Shown piece after piece: positions 27,186 through 35,299 of a stretch of 64,000 nt of DNA. Numbering within the stretch: position 1 is the first letter of the stretch; the number at the start of each line of letters is the position of its first letter. A model generated the notes under the pieces. The model made no database searches, was not told the origin of the DNA, and saw only the letters and a list, made by a program, of their open reading frames with translations. Both the position numbers and the translations under genes were made by a program. Where the stretch lies: positions 1,674,001 through 1,738,000 of the forward strand of contig NZ_CP063767.1 in the NCBI RefSeq assembly GCF_015277515.1, in the 5' to 3' direction. The stretch comes from Thermophilibacter immobilis. Lineage in GTDB: Bacteria; Actinomycetota; Coriobacteriia; Coriobacteriales; Atopobiaceae.

Positions 27186-27629
27186 ATGGCAGCAATGTTC
27201 TCCACGAAGGGCATGTACGCCCTGCGCGCTATGGCCGACCTGGCCGTCCATGACGGCTGGGTGTCTCTTGGCGACGTCGCGCGACGTCAGAACATCTCGC
27301 GCAAGTATCTTGAGCAGGTCATCTCGCTCATGCACAAGGCTGGCTTCGTGAAGAGCCAGCGCGGCAAGGGGGGCGGCTACCAGCTCACGCGCGCACCCGA
27401 GGACTACACCCTGGGCGAGCTCCTGCGCGCCGCTGAGGGCAGCCTCGCGCCCGTGGACTGCCTCGACTGCACGAACGGGGAGTTCTGCCCTCAACTCGAG
27501 ACCTGCACGACCGTGGGCATCTGGCGCGACCTCGGCCGCGTGACGTCGTCCTATCTTGACGGCAAGACTCTCGCCGACCTCGCCCAGCCCGGTGCGGCAG
27601 AGGGCGTCTGCACGGCCCGGCCGAACTAG
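27186..27629 (+). CDS. Rrf2/IscR-family transcriptional regulator
   Basis: 147 aa. The winged helix has MFSTKGMYALRAMADLAVHD, ISRKYLEQVISLMHKAGFVK and SQRGKGGGYQL, the conserved Rrf2 recognition part. The C-terminal half holds CLDCTNGEFCPQLETC, four cysteines that could bind an FeS cluster as in IscR. Excellent ribosome site (AAGGAGG). Placed last in the suf block, whereas many Rrf2 suf/isc regulators come first. Likely senses FeS status and controls suf; inferred. Confidence 0.92.
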   Translation: MAAMFSTKGMYALRAMADLAVHDGWVSLGDVARRQNISRKYLEQVISLMHKAGFVKSQRGKGGGYQLTRAPEDYTLGELLRAAEGSLAPVDCLDCTNGEFCPQLETCTTVGIWRDLGRVTSSYLDGKTLADLAQPGAAEGVCTARPN

Positions 27630-27863
27630 GGCTGCCCACGCGGGTGCGTGCGGCATGCGTGCGGATTGGTGCGAGTTTTTGATGCAAACGGGGCCGTGGC
27701 GCCTTTCTCGCCCCGCATCATGTGGGCAAACGTCGCAGAGGGTCACAACGAGAAGCCCCTAGCATCAAGGCCTTGCCCCAATCCGCGTTGCGGCAGCCGA
27801 CCAAGGTGAAAGGTTCACCACCCAAGGTCGGGACACCTCGCAGCCTCCCGCAACCCCAGAGGG

Positions 27864-27988
27864 GACTTGTCAATAGATTTTCGCCGGCATCCCTTGTATC
27901 AAGGCCCTTGGCTCCAGAAGAAGCTCAGGTCAGAAGCTTGCCACTTTTTGGGATAGAAGGGGTCTACTCTAAAATCTATTGACAAGTC
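27864..27988. repeat. 125-nt terminal-inverted-repeat element, copy 1
   Basis: Bounded by GACTTGTCAATAGATTTT (27864-27881) and its exact complement (27971-27988). The interior differs from copy 2 (41173-41297) except for a conserved centre, CNCAGGTCANAAG at positions 61-73 of 125. Each end carries an outward-facing TTGACA (-35-like). It overlaps the last codons of the serine hydrolase gene. No ORF inside. Looks like a MITE-type or structured noncoding element. Confidence 0.75.
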
Positions 27989-29534
27989 TCCTTTGCCGCC
28001 TCGCGCACAGCCACAGGGCCAGTTTCAGCGCCCCCGCAGCCGCGAGCAGCGCCGTACCTGCCACGAGCACGACAGCCTGATCCGGATAAAAGTCCGCAAA
28101 GTCCTCAAAGCGCATGCCGAGCGCACCCGGAAGTCCAAGCAGGTAGGAAGGCAAAAGAACGTGCAGACCCACAGAGAGAATCCCCCGGGCCACGCCCGTC
28201 CGTCTAGGACGCCTTCCCTTGAGCGTGCGCGCCACCGTCAGCACGAGCGGAGCTGCCGCCGCCGCGAGCGCCAGCGCGTACGCCACGTCATAGGCTACGT
28301 GAGACTCCACGTGCTCGGCCGCGTCGATTCCCTGCGGCTCGCCGCCGATGGCCATCGTGAGCACGTCATCTCCCATCGAGAAGAACGTGTCGTTGCCCCC
28401 GAACTCGTCGTTTGCGTCCGCGAGCATGACGACGGCAAGGTCGCGCCCCGGCAGCACGCACATGCGTGCCGCGTAGTTCTCGACCTGCCCGTCATGGGAA
28501 AGCACGAGCTCGCCGTCGTCCCAGGTGTAGGTCGTCCATCCCATGCCGTAGTACGTGTCGCCCCCGTCGCTCACGCGATCGAAGACCATGCGATGGATGC
28601 CGGCCGCCGAGAGCGCGCCCGCGCCGCTGTTCAGATACATCTGCAGGTAGGAGACCATGTCGGACAAGCTCGCACGCACGTAGCCGGAGGCCGACCCGCC
28701 CCAGGCATCATCGCCCTGCTCGTGGATAAAGCCATCGGCTACGTACGCCCCGAACCAGCTGCGGTGACCGACGGCCTCGGGTGCGCGCTCCAGCTCCCCC
28801 GGCACGGACGCGTCGGCCATCCCCAGGGGACCGAAGACGTTTTTGCGCAGATAGGACCCATACGTAAGGCCGCTCACGTTCTCGACGATGCGCCCGAGCA
28901 GGTCGTAGTTCGCGTTCGCGTACGAGAAGCTCCCCAGGGTGTCCCCCACCTGCGCGTCGGCCAGAGACTCGTAGTAGCCAAAGCCGCTCGTCTGATTGAG
29001 CAGGTCACGCACGGACACGACGGACGACACGTCGTAGCCAGGCGCATAGGTCACCGCCGGCGCGTCGAGGTCCACGAGTCCCCGCTCGACGAGCTGCATG
29101 ATCGAGAGAGCCGTGAGCGACTTGGACAGCGAGCCGACCAGGAAGGTGTCGTCCACGCTCTCCACGTCACCGAAGGTGGCCTCGTAGCGAACCTCGTCGG
29201 AGCTTACGACGGCCACGGCAATCCCGGGAAGCCCGGATGCCGAGAAGTTCCGCGCGAAGTATGCGTCGAGCTCCTCGTCGAGCGTCAGACCCTCCGGCTC
29301 CGCGCCGATCGGGGCCTCGTGGCCCTGGTCCGTGGGGTCGACGGGCTCATCGATCTCGGACTCGTCGGGCTCGACCGAGAGGCCCTGCTGCTCGAGGTCG
29401 TCTGGCGACGGCAGGAGCGCCTCGTCGGCGCGTGCGAGCGCGGGTGCGACCGCACAGACGAGCGCGAGTGCCGCCATGAAAACGCCCGCGAGCGCCCCGA
29501 CCGACGCCCGCCTCTGCCCCCTAGAAGCCGTCAT
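27969..29534 (-). CDS. Secreted/membrane serine hydrolase, beta-lactamase fold; candidate D-alanyl esterase of the dlt operon
   Basis: 521 aa. Signal peptide or anchor at residues about 12-36 (GALAGVFMAALALVCAVAPA), an acidic linker, then the serine beta-lactamase-like domain. The catalytic motif is S135-L-S-K138 in GSLSKSL, the YxN motif is in SYANANYD, and the third motif is LSHDGQ. The C-terminal 120 residues contain hydrophobic membrane segments. It starts inside dltX and has a weak ribosome site, so it is coupled to the dlt operon. DltE of Lactiplantibacillus plantarum and FmtA of Staphylococcus aureus are related-fold D-alanyl esterases acting on teichoic acids; a similar role is inferred. 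The last six codons (RLVNRF) and stop lie inside the 125-nt repeat element. Confidence 0.85.
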   Translation of the reverse strand: MTASRGQRRASVGALAGVFMAALALVCAVAPALARADEALLPSPDDLEQQGLSVEPDESEIDEPVDPTDQGHEAPIGAEPEGLTLDEELDAYFARNFSASGLPGIAVAVVSSDEVRYEATFGDVESVDDTFLVGSLSKSLTALSIMQLVERGLVDLDAPAVTYAPGYDVSSVVSVRDLLNQTSGFGYYESLADAQVGDTLGSFSYANANYDLLGRIVENVSGLTYGSYLRKNVFGPLGMADASVPGELERAPEAVGHRSWFGAYVADGFIHEQGDDAWGGSASGYVRASLSDMVSYLQMYLNSGAGALSAAGIHRMVFDRVSDGGDTYYGMGWTTYTWDDGELVLSHDGQVENYAARMCVLPGRDLAVVMLADANDEFGGNDTFFSMGDDVLTMAIGGEPQGIDAAEHVESHVAYDVAYALALAAAAAPLVLTVARTLKGRRPRRTGVARGILSVGLHVLLPSYLLGLPGALGMRFEDFADFYPDQAVVLVAGTALLAAAGALKLALWLCARRQRRLVNRF

Positions 29535-29712
29535 AGATGAAGGGCACCGGCTCGTTCAGACCGGAGAAGACGAGAAACCACACGAGCAGCGCGCCCATGC
29601 CCAGGGCGGCCACGCCCGCGAGCGCGGCCACGAGGCCGGGGCGGGCGTCGGCGAGGGAGCGCAGGCGCCGGTCGGCCTCCTTGAGCGGGTGCCTCGCTTT
29701 CCCGGAGCTCAT
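29521..29712 (-). CDS. dltX: DltX-like small membrane protein
   Basis: 63 aa. A basic N-terminus, one transmembrane segment (LVAALAGVAALGMGALLVWF) and the C-terminal motif PFIYDGF. The family-defining end of DltX is a short extracellular F-I-Y-x-x-F peptide, and this matches. DltX is needed to move D-Ala across the membrane with DltB and DltD. In Firmicutes the gene usually precedes dltA; here it follows dltD and overlaps it by 4 nt. Confidence 0.82.
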   Translation of the reverse strand: MSSGKARHPLKEADRRLRSLADARPGLVAALAGVAALGMGALLVWFLVFSGLNEPVPFIYDGF

Positions 29713-31010
29713 TGGGGCTCCCCTCCCGCGCCCGTCGCAGCGGCGGCAAGACCCTCGGCGTCACCGTATCCGCCCCCACCTAGAAACGCATCGTCACGCC
29801 CGTTCACGAAGTCGTAGAACGACTGCTCGATCCTCACCCAGCCGACCCAGCCGGGGTGCACGGTGTCACAGAGGAAGTACTTCTCGTACTCGCAGCTCGA
29901 GAAGTCGGCGTAGGCCACGTCGGCGTCGTCGCAGATGCCGCGCACGCGCGCGTAGTATGCGCTGCGCTCGTCCGCGGTGACGTCGGAGACGTCGTACCAC
30001 GCACCGTTCACGGGCAGGATGCACACGAGCGGCTCCAGGCCGACCTCGCGGCAGACCTGCAGAAACAGGGCAAGGTCGTCGTACTCCGCATCGGCCTCTG
30101 AGAAGTCCTGGAACAGCTCGGGGTCGAAGCCATGGTTCTTCTCCCAGAACGCGTCATAGATCCCGTAGTCGTTCGAGGTGGTCGCGGCCGCGCCCTCCGA
30201 GCGGGCCTCGCCGAGAAGCGCGTCCCAGTCCGGCTCTCCCGTCGACGTCCCCGCCTGGCGTGTCAGGCTTTTCGAGGGCGCGATCTGCACGATGTTGTTC
30301 AGGTCCGAGCGCAGCCGCCAGGCGTCCGTCACCGCGTAGGCCACGTCGTTCAGGGCGTCGAGGGGTGTGTCGCGCGCGCCGGCCGCCAGCGTGGCGTCAT
30401 CGATTCCCAGCGCGGCGCAGCGGGCGCGCACGGCTGCCTTGGTGTCGTCGGAGACGTCCGGGTTCCGCATGAGGGTCCGATAGAGCGAGTAGGAGAACTT
30501 CGTGTAGAACTTGCGCTGTTCCCCGTCGCCCCTGAAGAACCACTGCGGAGAGACGATGAGCATGACCTTCTTGTTGGGCACGCGGCTGCCGTAGGCGCCC
30601 GCCGCGATGGCCTGCCACAGGCTCTGGTCGTAGCCCTCGCCGATGAACGTCATATCCACGCCCGTGTTGTTCTCGCCAAAGACGGCCTGGGGCACCATGG
30701 AGACAAGGCTCTTGGAGATGTAGAACTCGGACGAGCCAAAGCAGAGGTAGCCCTCCGCGCTCATGTTGTTGAGCACGAAGTCGGCGTTCTCGGACTTGCC
30801 GCTCGCGTAAACGTAGTCGTAGAGCTTCGAGGGGTCGGCGGCACCGTTGGCGGGCAGCGCCCACGTGGCAAAGGCCGCCACGCCCAGACCGAGCGCCACC
30901 AGCCCCGCCGCCACGCAGGCGAGCAGGCGCATCCCCGGCCCGAGGTGGCCGCGAGGCCCCGGCCCCTCGGGCGCGTCGCACTCGCCCCGCATGTCCTTCT
31001 CGCACGCCAT
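29709..31010 (-). CDS. dltD: D-alanyl transfer protein DltD
   Basis: 433 aa. An N-terminal membrane anchor (LLACVAAGLVALGLGVAAFA) is followed by an extracellular SGNH-like esterase/transferase domain. The nucleophile motif is CFGSSEFYIS, and YDVSDVTADERSAYY and FLCDTVHPGWVGWVRIE carry the later conserved residues including the catalytic Asp and His (DxxHP). It transfers D-Ala to teichoic acid on the outside. Located between dltC and dltX. Confidence 0.93.
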   Translation of the reverse strand: MACEKDMRGECDAPEGPGPRGHLGPGMRLLACVAAGLVALGLGVAAFATWALPANGAADPSKLYDYVYASGKSENADFVLNNMSAEGYLCFGSSEFYISKSLVSMVPQAVFGENNTGVDMTFIGEGYDQSLWQAIAAGAYGSRVPNKKVMLIVSPQWFFRGDGEQRKFYTKFSYSLYRTLMRNPDVSDDTKAAVRARCAALGIDDATLAAGARDTPLDALNDVAYAVTDAWRLRSDLNNIVQIAPSKSLTRQAGTSTGEPDWDALLGEARSEGAAATTSNDYGIYDAFWEKNHGFDPELFQDFSEADAEYDDLALFLQVCREVGLEPLVCILPVNGAWYDVSDVTADERSAYYARVRGICDDADVAYADFSSCEYEKYFLCDTVHPGWVGWVRIEQSFYDFVNGRDDAFLGGGGYGDAEGLAAAATGAGGEPQ

Positions 31011-31262
31011 CTAGAGCCTGCGTGCCACCTGGGACACGATCTTGTTCACCGTGTTCATCTGGGAGCGCTCAACCTCGGTCGGGGCAATCGAGACGCCGAA
31101 CTCCTCCTCTATGCCCACGAGCAGTTCGATTGCCGCCATCGAGTCCAGAAAGCCGAGCTCGAACAGGTCCTCGTCGGGGTGGGCACGCACCTCCTCGTCG
31201 TCGCAGACGCTTTCGAGCAGGCCAAGCATCTTGTCTTTGACCTCGTCATCCGAGCTAGCCAT
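31011..31262 (-). CDS. dltC: D-alanyl carrier protein DltC
   Basis: 83-aa acyl-carrier-type protein. The phosphopantetheine attachment site is Ser41 in FELGFLDSMAAIELLVGIE. DltA loads D-Ala onto it. The ATG at 31262 follows GGAAGGGG and lies inside the end of dltB; an upstream in-frame start was rejected. Confidence 0.94.
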   Translation of the reverse strand: MASSDDEVKDKMLGLLESVCDDEEVRAHPDEDLFELGFLDSMAAIELLVGIEEEFGVSIAPTEVERSQMNTVNKIVSQVARRL

Positions 31263-32433
31263 TGAGTGCCCCTTCCACGAGCATGCCAATCTGTCCCGAG
31301 AACAGCGCAAAACCAAGTATCACGAGCTGAAGCGTCACGAACCACGAAACCAGCGTAAACCACACCTGGCCGCGATGCGCCCGGTAGAACTTCGAGCGCT
31401 TCTGAATCCCATACGTCGCCGCGAGCAGGACCCCGTGATAGAGGCCGTAGCCCACGTAGCCGGGCGAGACCCCATGCCAGAACCCCATGACGAGCATGTC
31501 CACCACAAAGCTCGCCTGAGCCACGCTCACCCGGTCGCGGATGAGCCTGCGACGCATGATCAGACGCGTGAAGCGCATAAAGACGAAGTCGCGAAACCAG
31601 GTAGACAGCGTGATGTGCCAGCGGTTCCAGAAGTCCACCATGTCCGTGGCAAGAAACGGCGCACGGAAGTTGCGCGGGCAGCGAATCCCCAGGCAAAAGC
31701 TCGCCCCCATGGCCATGAGGCTGTAGCCGGCGAAGTCGAAGAACAGGTAGAGCCCGTAGAGGTAGGCGGTCTTGACCTGGGCGAGGAGCTCCGTGCCCAC
31801 GTCGGAGGACCCCCAGGCGGCGGGCGCGTAGAAGCGGTGCGCGAGCTCGGCGAGGACCATCTTGTAGACGGCGCCGATCAGGAGCAGCAGGATGCCGCGG
31901 GCGAGAAGCCCCGCGTACTCGTCGCGCGTGGGCGTGGCGTGGGCGTCGGCCGCAAAGCGCCTGCTCCGATCGATGGGGCCCTCGGTGAACTGCGGAAAGA
32001 ACAGCAGGAAGCTGAGCCAGTCCTCGAGGCCCAGCTCGTCTTGGGAGATAAGCCCGTCGTGGACCTCGATCACGACCTGCGTGGCCTTGAACGTCACGTA
32101 CGAGATCCCCACGAACCCCCAGAGGCTCTGGTCGAAGACGGCCGAGACCTTGTAGAGCGCGAGCGGCGCGACGGTGAGGCCCACGGCCGCGTAGAAGCGC
32201 CGCGCGTGGGTGGGAGCCGCCGCGCACCACAGCGTCGCCCCGCGGGAGACCACGAGAAACGCCCCCAGGGCCGCGAGCTCGACCGGCGTCCTGAAGAAGA
32301 GGCAGCCCAGGAACACGACCGAGACCGCGAGCGCGTAGTGGCGCAGCGGCCGCTCGGTAAGGCCGAGCGCGGCCGCGCCCGCGAGCGCGACGGCGAGCAG
32401 GGCGAAGAAGCTGGGATCCGAGAAGAACTCCAT
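31255..32433 (-). CDS. dltB: D-alanyl transport acyltransferase DltB (MBOAT family)
   Basis: 392-aa multi-pass membrane O-acyltransferase that accepts D-Ala from DltC. The conserved regions FFPQFTEGPIDRSRRF, FFDFAGYSLMAMG and FWNRWHITLSTWFRDFVFMR are visible, and the catalytic His is in MGFWHGVSPGYVGYGLYHG. It starts 4 nt after the dltA stop. Confidence 0.95.
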   Translation of the reverse strand: MEFFSDPSFFALLAVALAGAAALGLTERPLRHYALAVSVVFLGCLFFRTPVELAALGAFLVVSRGATLWCAAAPTHARRFYAAVGLTVAPLALYKVSAVFDQSLWGFVGISYVTFKATQVVIEVHDGLISQDELGLEDWLSFLLFFPQFTEGPIDRSRRFAADAHATPTRDEYAGLLARGILLLLIGAVYKMVLAELAHRFYAPAAWGSSDVGTELLAQVKTAYLYGLYLFFDFAGYSLMAMGASFCLGIRCPRNFRAPFLATDMVDFWNRWHITLSTWFRDFVFMRFTRLIMRRRLIRDRVSVAQASFVVDMLVMGFWHGVSPGYVGYGLYHGVLLAATYGIQKRSKFYRAHRGQVWFTLVSWFVTLQLVILGFALFSGQIGMLVEGALNG

Positions 32434-32437
32434 GCGC

Positions 32438-34036
32438 TTACCTGCGCCGGACGACGCTCGCGGCGAGCGCCGCGCGGTCGACCTTCTCGTTGGCGGTCAG
32501 GGGAAGGGCGTCGACCACGCGTATGCGGCGCGGCACCATGTAGGCCGGCAGCGTGGCCGCGAGGAGCTCCTTGAGGGCACGCGCCACCTCGAACTCGCTG
32601 GGCTCGGCCGTGCCCGCAAGGGCCGCGGCTCCCCCCGGCTCGCAGGTGACAAACGCGACGAGGCTGTCCGTGCGCCCGGCACGGACGCGCGGCACCACGG
32701 CCGCCTGGGCGACGCCCTCCACGGCCTCCAGGGCGCCCTCGACCTCGCCGGGCTCGATCCGATAGCCGTTGAGCTTCACGAGCGCGTCGAGTCTCCCCTC
32801 GCAGTAGAGCATGCCCCGCTCGTCCAGGTGACCGAGGTCGCCCGTCCGATAGGCGCGCGTCGGGGTGCCGTCGACGAGCGTGGCGTCGAAGAACGCCGCC
32901 GCAGTCTTCTGGGGGCTCTCGTAGTAGCCGCGCGCCACGGTGTCCCCGCAGATGACGATCTCACCGGTGGCGCCCTCCGGCACGGGCGCGCCGGTCTGGG
33001 GATCCGTGATGCGAAGCTCGGTGCCCGGGCGCGGACGCCCCACGCTCAGGGGCGTCGGATCGGCAAGCTCGGCATCGGTGACCGGGGCGTAGGTGACCGC
33101 GACCGTGGACTCCGTCGGACCGTACGTGTTGGTCACGAGGGCCTCGGGGAAGCGCTCGCGCAGGGCGCGGACGGTCGTGTGGTGCAGGACCTCGCCGCAG
33201 AACAGGAACAGCCGCGCGCGGGGCAGGAGACGCGCGTCGAAGCTCTTGTCGGCGAGGCAGAGGTCGACGAAGGACGGCGTAGAGACCCAGACCTCGATTC
33301 CGGAGGTCGCCAGGTCCGAGAAGAGCGCGGGGAAGTCCCCTGCGAGGTCGGGGCCCACGGCGTGCAGGCACCCACCCGTGGCGAGCGCGCCCGCGAGCTC
33401 GTAGACCGAGAGGTCAAACGAGTAGTGCGCCTGGTCGAGAAAGACGCGCCCGCCATCCGCGACCACGGGGAACGTCGTGAGCCAGCTCGTGAAGTTGGCC
33501 ACGTTCGCCGCCGTGACCTCGATGCCCTTGGGGCGGCCCGTCGAGCCGGACGTGAAGATCACGTACTGCGTCTGGTCGCCCGTGACCCACCGCTCACGGG
33601 GACAGGGCACCAGGGGAGCCTCCTGCGACGCTGCGGCGCGCACGAGGGCGCGGGCGTCGAGCAGGCGGGCCGTGGGCAGAAGATCCGCGAGGCCCCTCGG
33701 AACGTCGCAGGTTGCAAGCAGCGTGGCGTGGGGAATCTGGCTCGCGATGTCACGGACGCGTGCGGTCGGGAGCTCCACATCAACGGGCGCGTAGGCGTGC
33801 CCGCTCATGAGGCAGCCGAGAAACGCTGCGACGGTGAGCGCCTCCTTGTGCCCCAGGACGATCACGGGACCCTGGCCAGGCACGCGGTCCGCGAGGGCAC
33901 TCGCGAGCGCGGTCGCCTGAGACCACAGCGTGCCATACGTCGTGGGGGCCGCTCCGCGCGCGCGATAGCACACGGTCTCGGGCCGCTCGCGCGCGGTCTT
34001 CTCGATAGCTGCGAGCAGGGCGTTCTTCTCGCTCAT
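32438..34036 (-). CDS. dltA: D-alanine:carrier protein ligase DltA
   Basis: Adenylate-forming enzyme, 532 aa, that activates D-Ala with ATP and loads it on DltC. Core motifs are YVIFTSGSTGRPKGIEVTA, NTYGPTESTVAV, YRTGDLGHLDERGMLYCEGR and, near the C-terminus, PLTANEKVDRAAL with the catalytic Lys. The ATG at 34036 follows GGAGGGG. First gene of dltABCDX plus the serine hydrolase. Confidence 0.95.
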   Translation of the reverse strand: MSEKNALLAAIEKTARERPETVCYRARGAAPTTYGTLWSQATALASALADRVPGQGPVIVLGHKEALTVAAFLGCLMSGHAYAPVDVELPTARVRDIASQIPHATLLATCDVPRGLADLLPTARLLDARALVRAAASQEAPLVPCPRERWVTGDQTQYVIFTSGSTGRPKGIEVTAANVANFTSWLTTFPVVADGGRVFLDQAHYSFDLSVYELAGALATGGCLHAVGPDLAGDFPALFSDLATSGIEVWVSTPSFVDLCLADKSFDARLLPRARLFLFCGEVLHHTTVRALRERFPEALVTNTYGPTESTVAVTYAPVTDAELADPTPLSVGRPRPGTELRITDPQTGAPVPEGATGEIVICGDTVARGYYESPQKTAAAFFDATLVDGTPTRAYRTGDLGHLDERGMLYCEGRLDALVKLNGYRIEPGEVEGALEAVEGVAQAAVVPRVRAGRTDSLVAFVTCEPGGAAALAGTAEPSEFEVARALKELLAATLPAYMVPRRIRVVDALPLTANEKVDRAALAASVVRRR

Positions 34037-34165
34037 ACGTGCCCCTCCGAAGCCCTCGAATTCATTTCCAGAAGCCACCTTAGGCACTCGCGCGACTCAG
34101 GGGTCGCTCGCGTTCGGACGGCACAAAAGTTGAAGATAGGTAAAAGTCGGCTGAAAAAACTACCG

Positions 34166-34198
34166 AAAAAAGGCGGCCCGACGAGAAGTCGAGGCCAC
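34166..34198 (-). terminator. Rho-independent terminator of fba
   Basis: Just past the fba stop, a GGTGGCCTCGAC/GTCGGGCCGCC stem (one bulge, one G-U pair) is followed by six U on the minus strand. It separates fba from the dlt operon. Confidence 0.85.
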
Positions 34199-34224
34199 CC
34201 CCAAGAAACGATGCCACGCAGGCG

Positions 34225-35097
34225 CTAGTCCCAGCCCTTGCCGTCGGAGCCGAACTCCACCATAAGCTCCTTGGTGTGCGCGCAGATGGCGTCACGGCCG
34301 GGCTTGAGGAGCTTGCGGGGATCGTAGCCCTTGCCGTCCTGGTCCTTGCCCGCCTCGATGTAGGCGCGCGTGGCCTCGGCGAAGACGAGCTGGAGATCCG
34401 TGTTGATGTTGAGCTTGCAGATGCCCTGGGAGATGGCCTTCTTGATTTGGTCGACGGGGATGCCGGTGCCACCATGCAAGACGAGCGGCAGGTCCCCGGT
34501 CTTGGCCGTGATTGCGGAGAGCCGGTCGAAGGACAGGCCCTCCCAGTTGGCGGGATAGATGCCGTGGATGTTGCCGATGCCGCAGGCGAGGAAGTCGACG
34601 CCCAGCTCGGCGATGGCGAGGCACTGCGCGGGGTCTGCAAGCTCGCCCTGCGACGTCACGCCGTCCTCGGTGCCACCGATGCCACCGACCTCGGCCTCGA
34701 CCGAGATTCCCTTTGCGTGGGCGGCCTTGACGACCTCAGCCGTGTGTGCGAGGTTGACGTCGAAGCTCTCCTCGTGGGAGCCGTCGTACATGACGGAGGT
34801 GAAGCCGGCGTCGATGCACTTGAAGACGTCCTCGTAGGTGCCGTGGTCGAGGTGCAGGGCCACCGGCACGGTGATGTTCTTGTCCTCCACGAGGTCACGC
34901 ACGAGGTCCGCCACGATGCGAAAGCTCGTCTGCCACTTGGCGGCACCGCTCGTGCACTGGATGATAACCGGTGACTGGAGCTCCTCGGCGGCGTCGAGGA
35001 TCGCCGACGCCCACTCGAGGTTGTTCGTGTTGAAGGCGCCAATGGCATAGTGGCCCCTCTGTGCGCTCTGAAGCATGGCAGTAGCATTTACGAGCAT
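34225..35097 (-). CDS. fba: Class II fructose-bisphosphate aldolase
   Basis: Zinc-dependent glycolytic aldolase, 290 aa, fructose-1,6-bisphosphate to dihydroxyacetone phosphate and glyceraldehyde-3-phosphate. It starts MLVNATAMLQSAQRGHYAIG. Zinc and substrate motifs are PVALHLDHGTYED, VMYDGSHEESFDVNLA, EAEVGGIGGTEDG and VLHGGTGIPVDQIKKAI. The ATG at 35097 has GGAGG just upstream; the frame stays open far upstream, but that part is noncoding. Single-gene unit with its own terminator. Confidence 0.96.
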   Translation of the reverse strand: MLVNATAMLQSAQRGHYAIGAFNTNNLEWASAILDAAEELQSPVIIQCTSGAAKWQTSFRIVADLVRDLVEDKNITVPVALHLDHGTYEDVFKCIDAGFTSVMYDGSHEESFDVNLAHTAEVVKAAHAKGISVEAEVGGIGGTEDGVTSQGELADPAQCLAIAELGVDFLACGIGNIHGIYPANWEGLSFDRLSAITAKTGDLPLVLHGGTGIPVDQIKKAISQGICKLNINTDLQLVFAEATRAYIEAGKDQDGKGYDPRKLLKPGRDAICAHTKELMVEFGSDGKGWD

Positions 35098-35299
35098 GAT
35101 GACCTCCATATGTTGAAGCTCCGGAAGAACGCGGCGGCCCCATGATACCCCGACAGGGGCATAAAAAACGCTGCGATTTCCCTTTTTAGGAAGCCTTGTG
35201 GTTGTCTGCTCTTCGTGAGGTTCACCCTGCGGTAGCGGCACTCGGATACGCTCATGGGTACCGTGGGAGAAGAGGCATGCGGGAGAGGAAGGGATCGTC

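Noticed and set aside
30132-34228. Long plus-strand reading frames opposite the dlt operon
   Set aside because: They are antisense shadows in a high-GC region; the minus frames have full catalytic motifs, ribosome sites and coupled starts.
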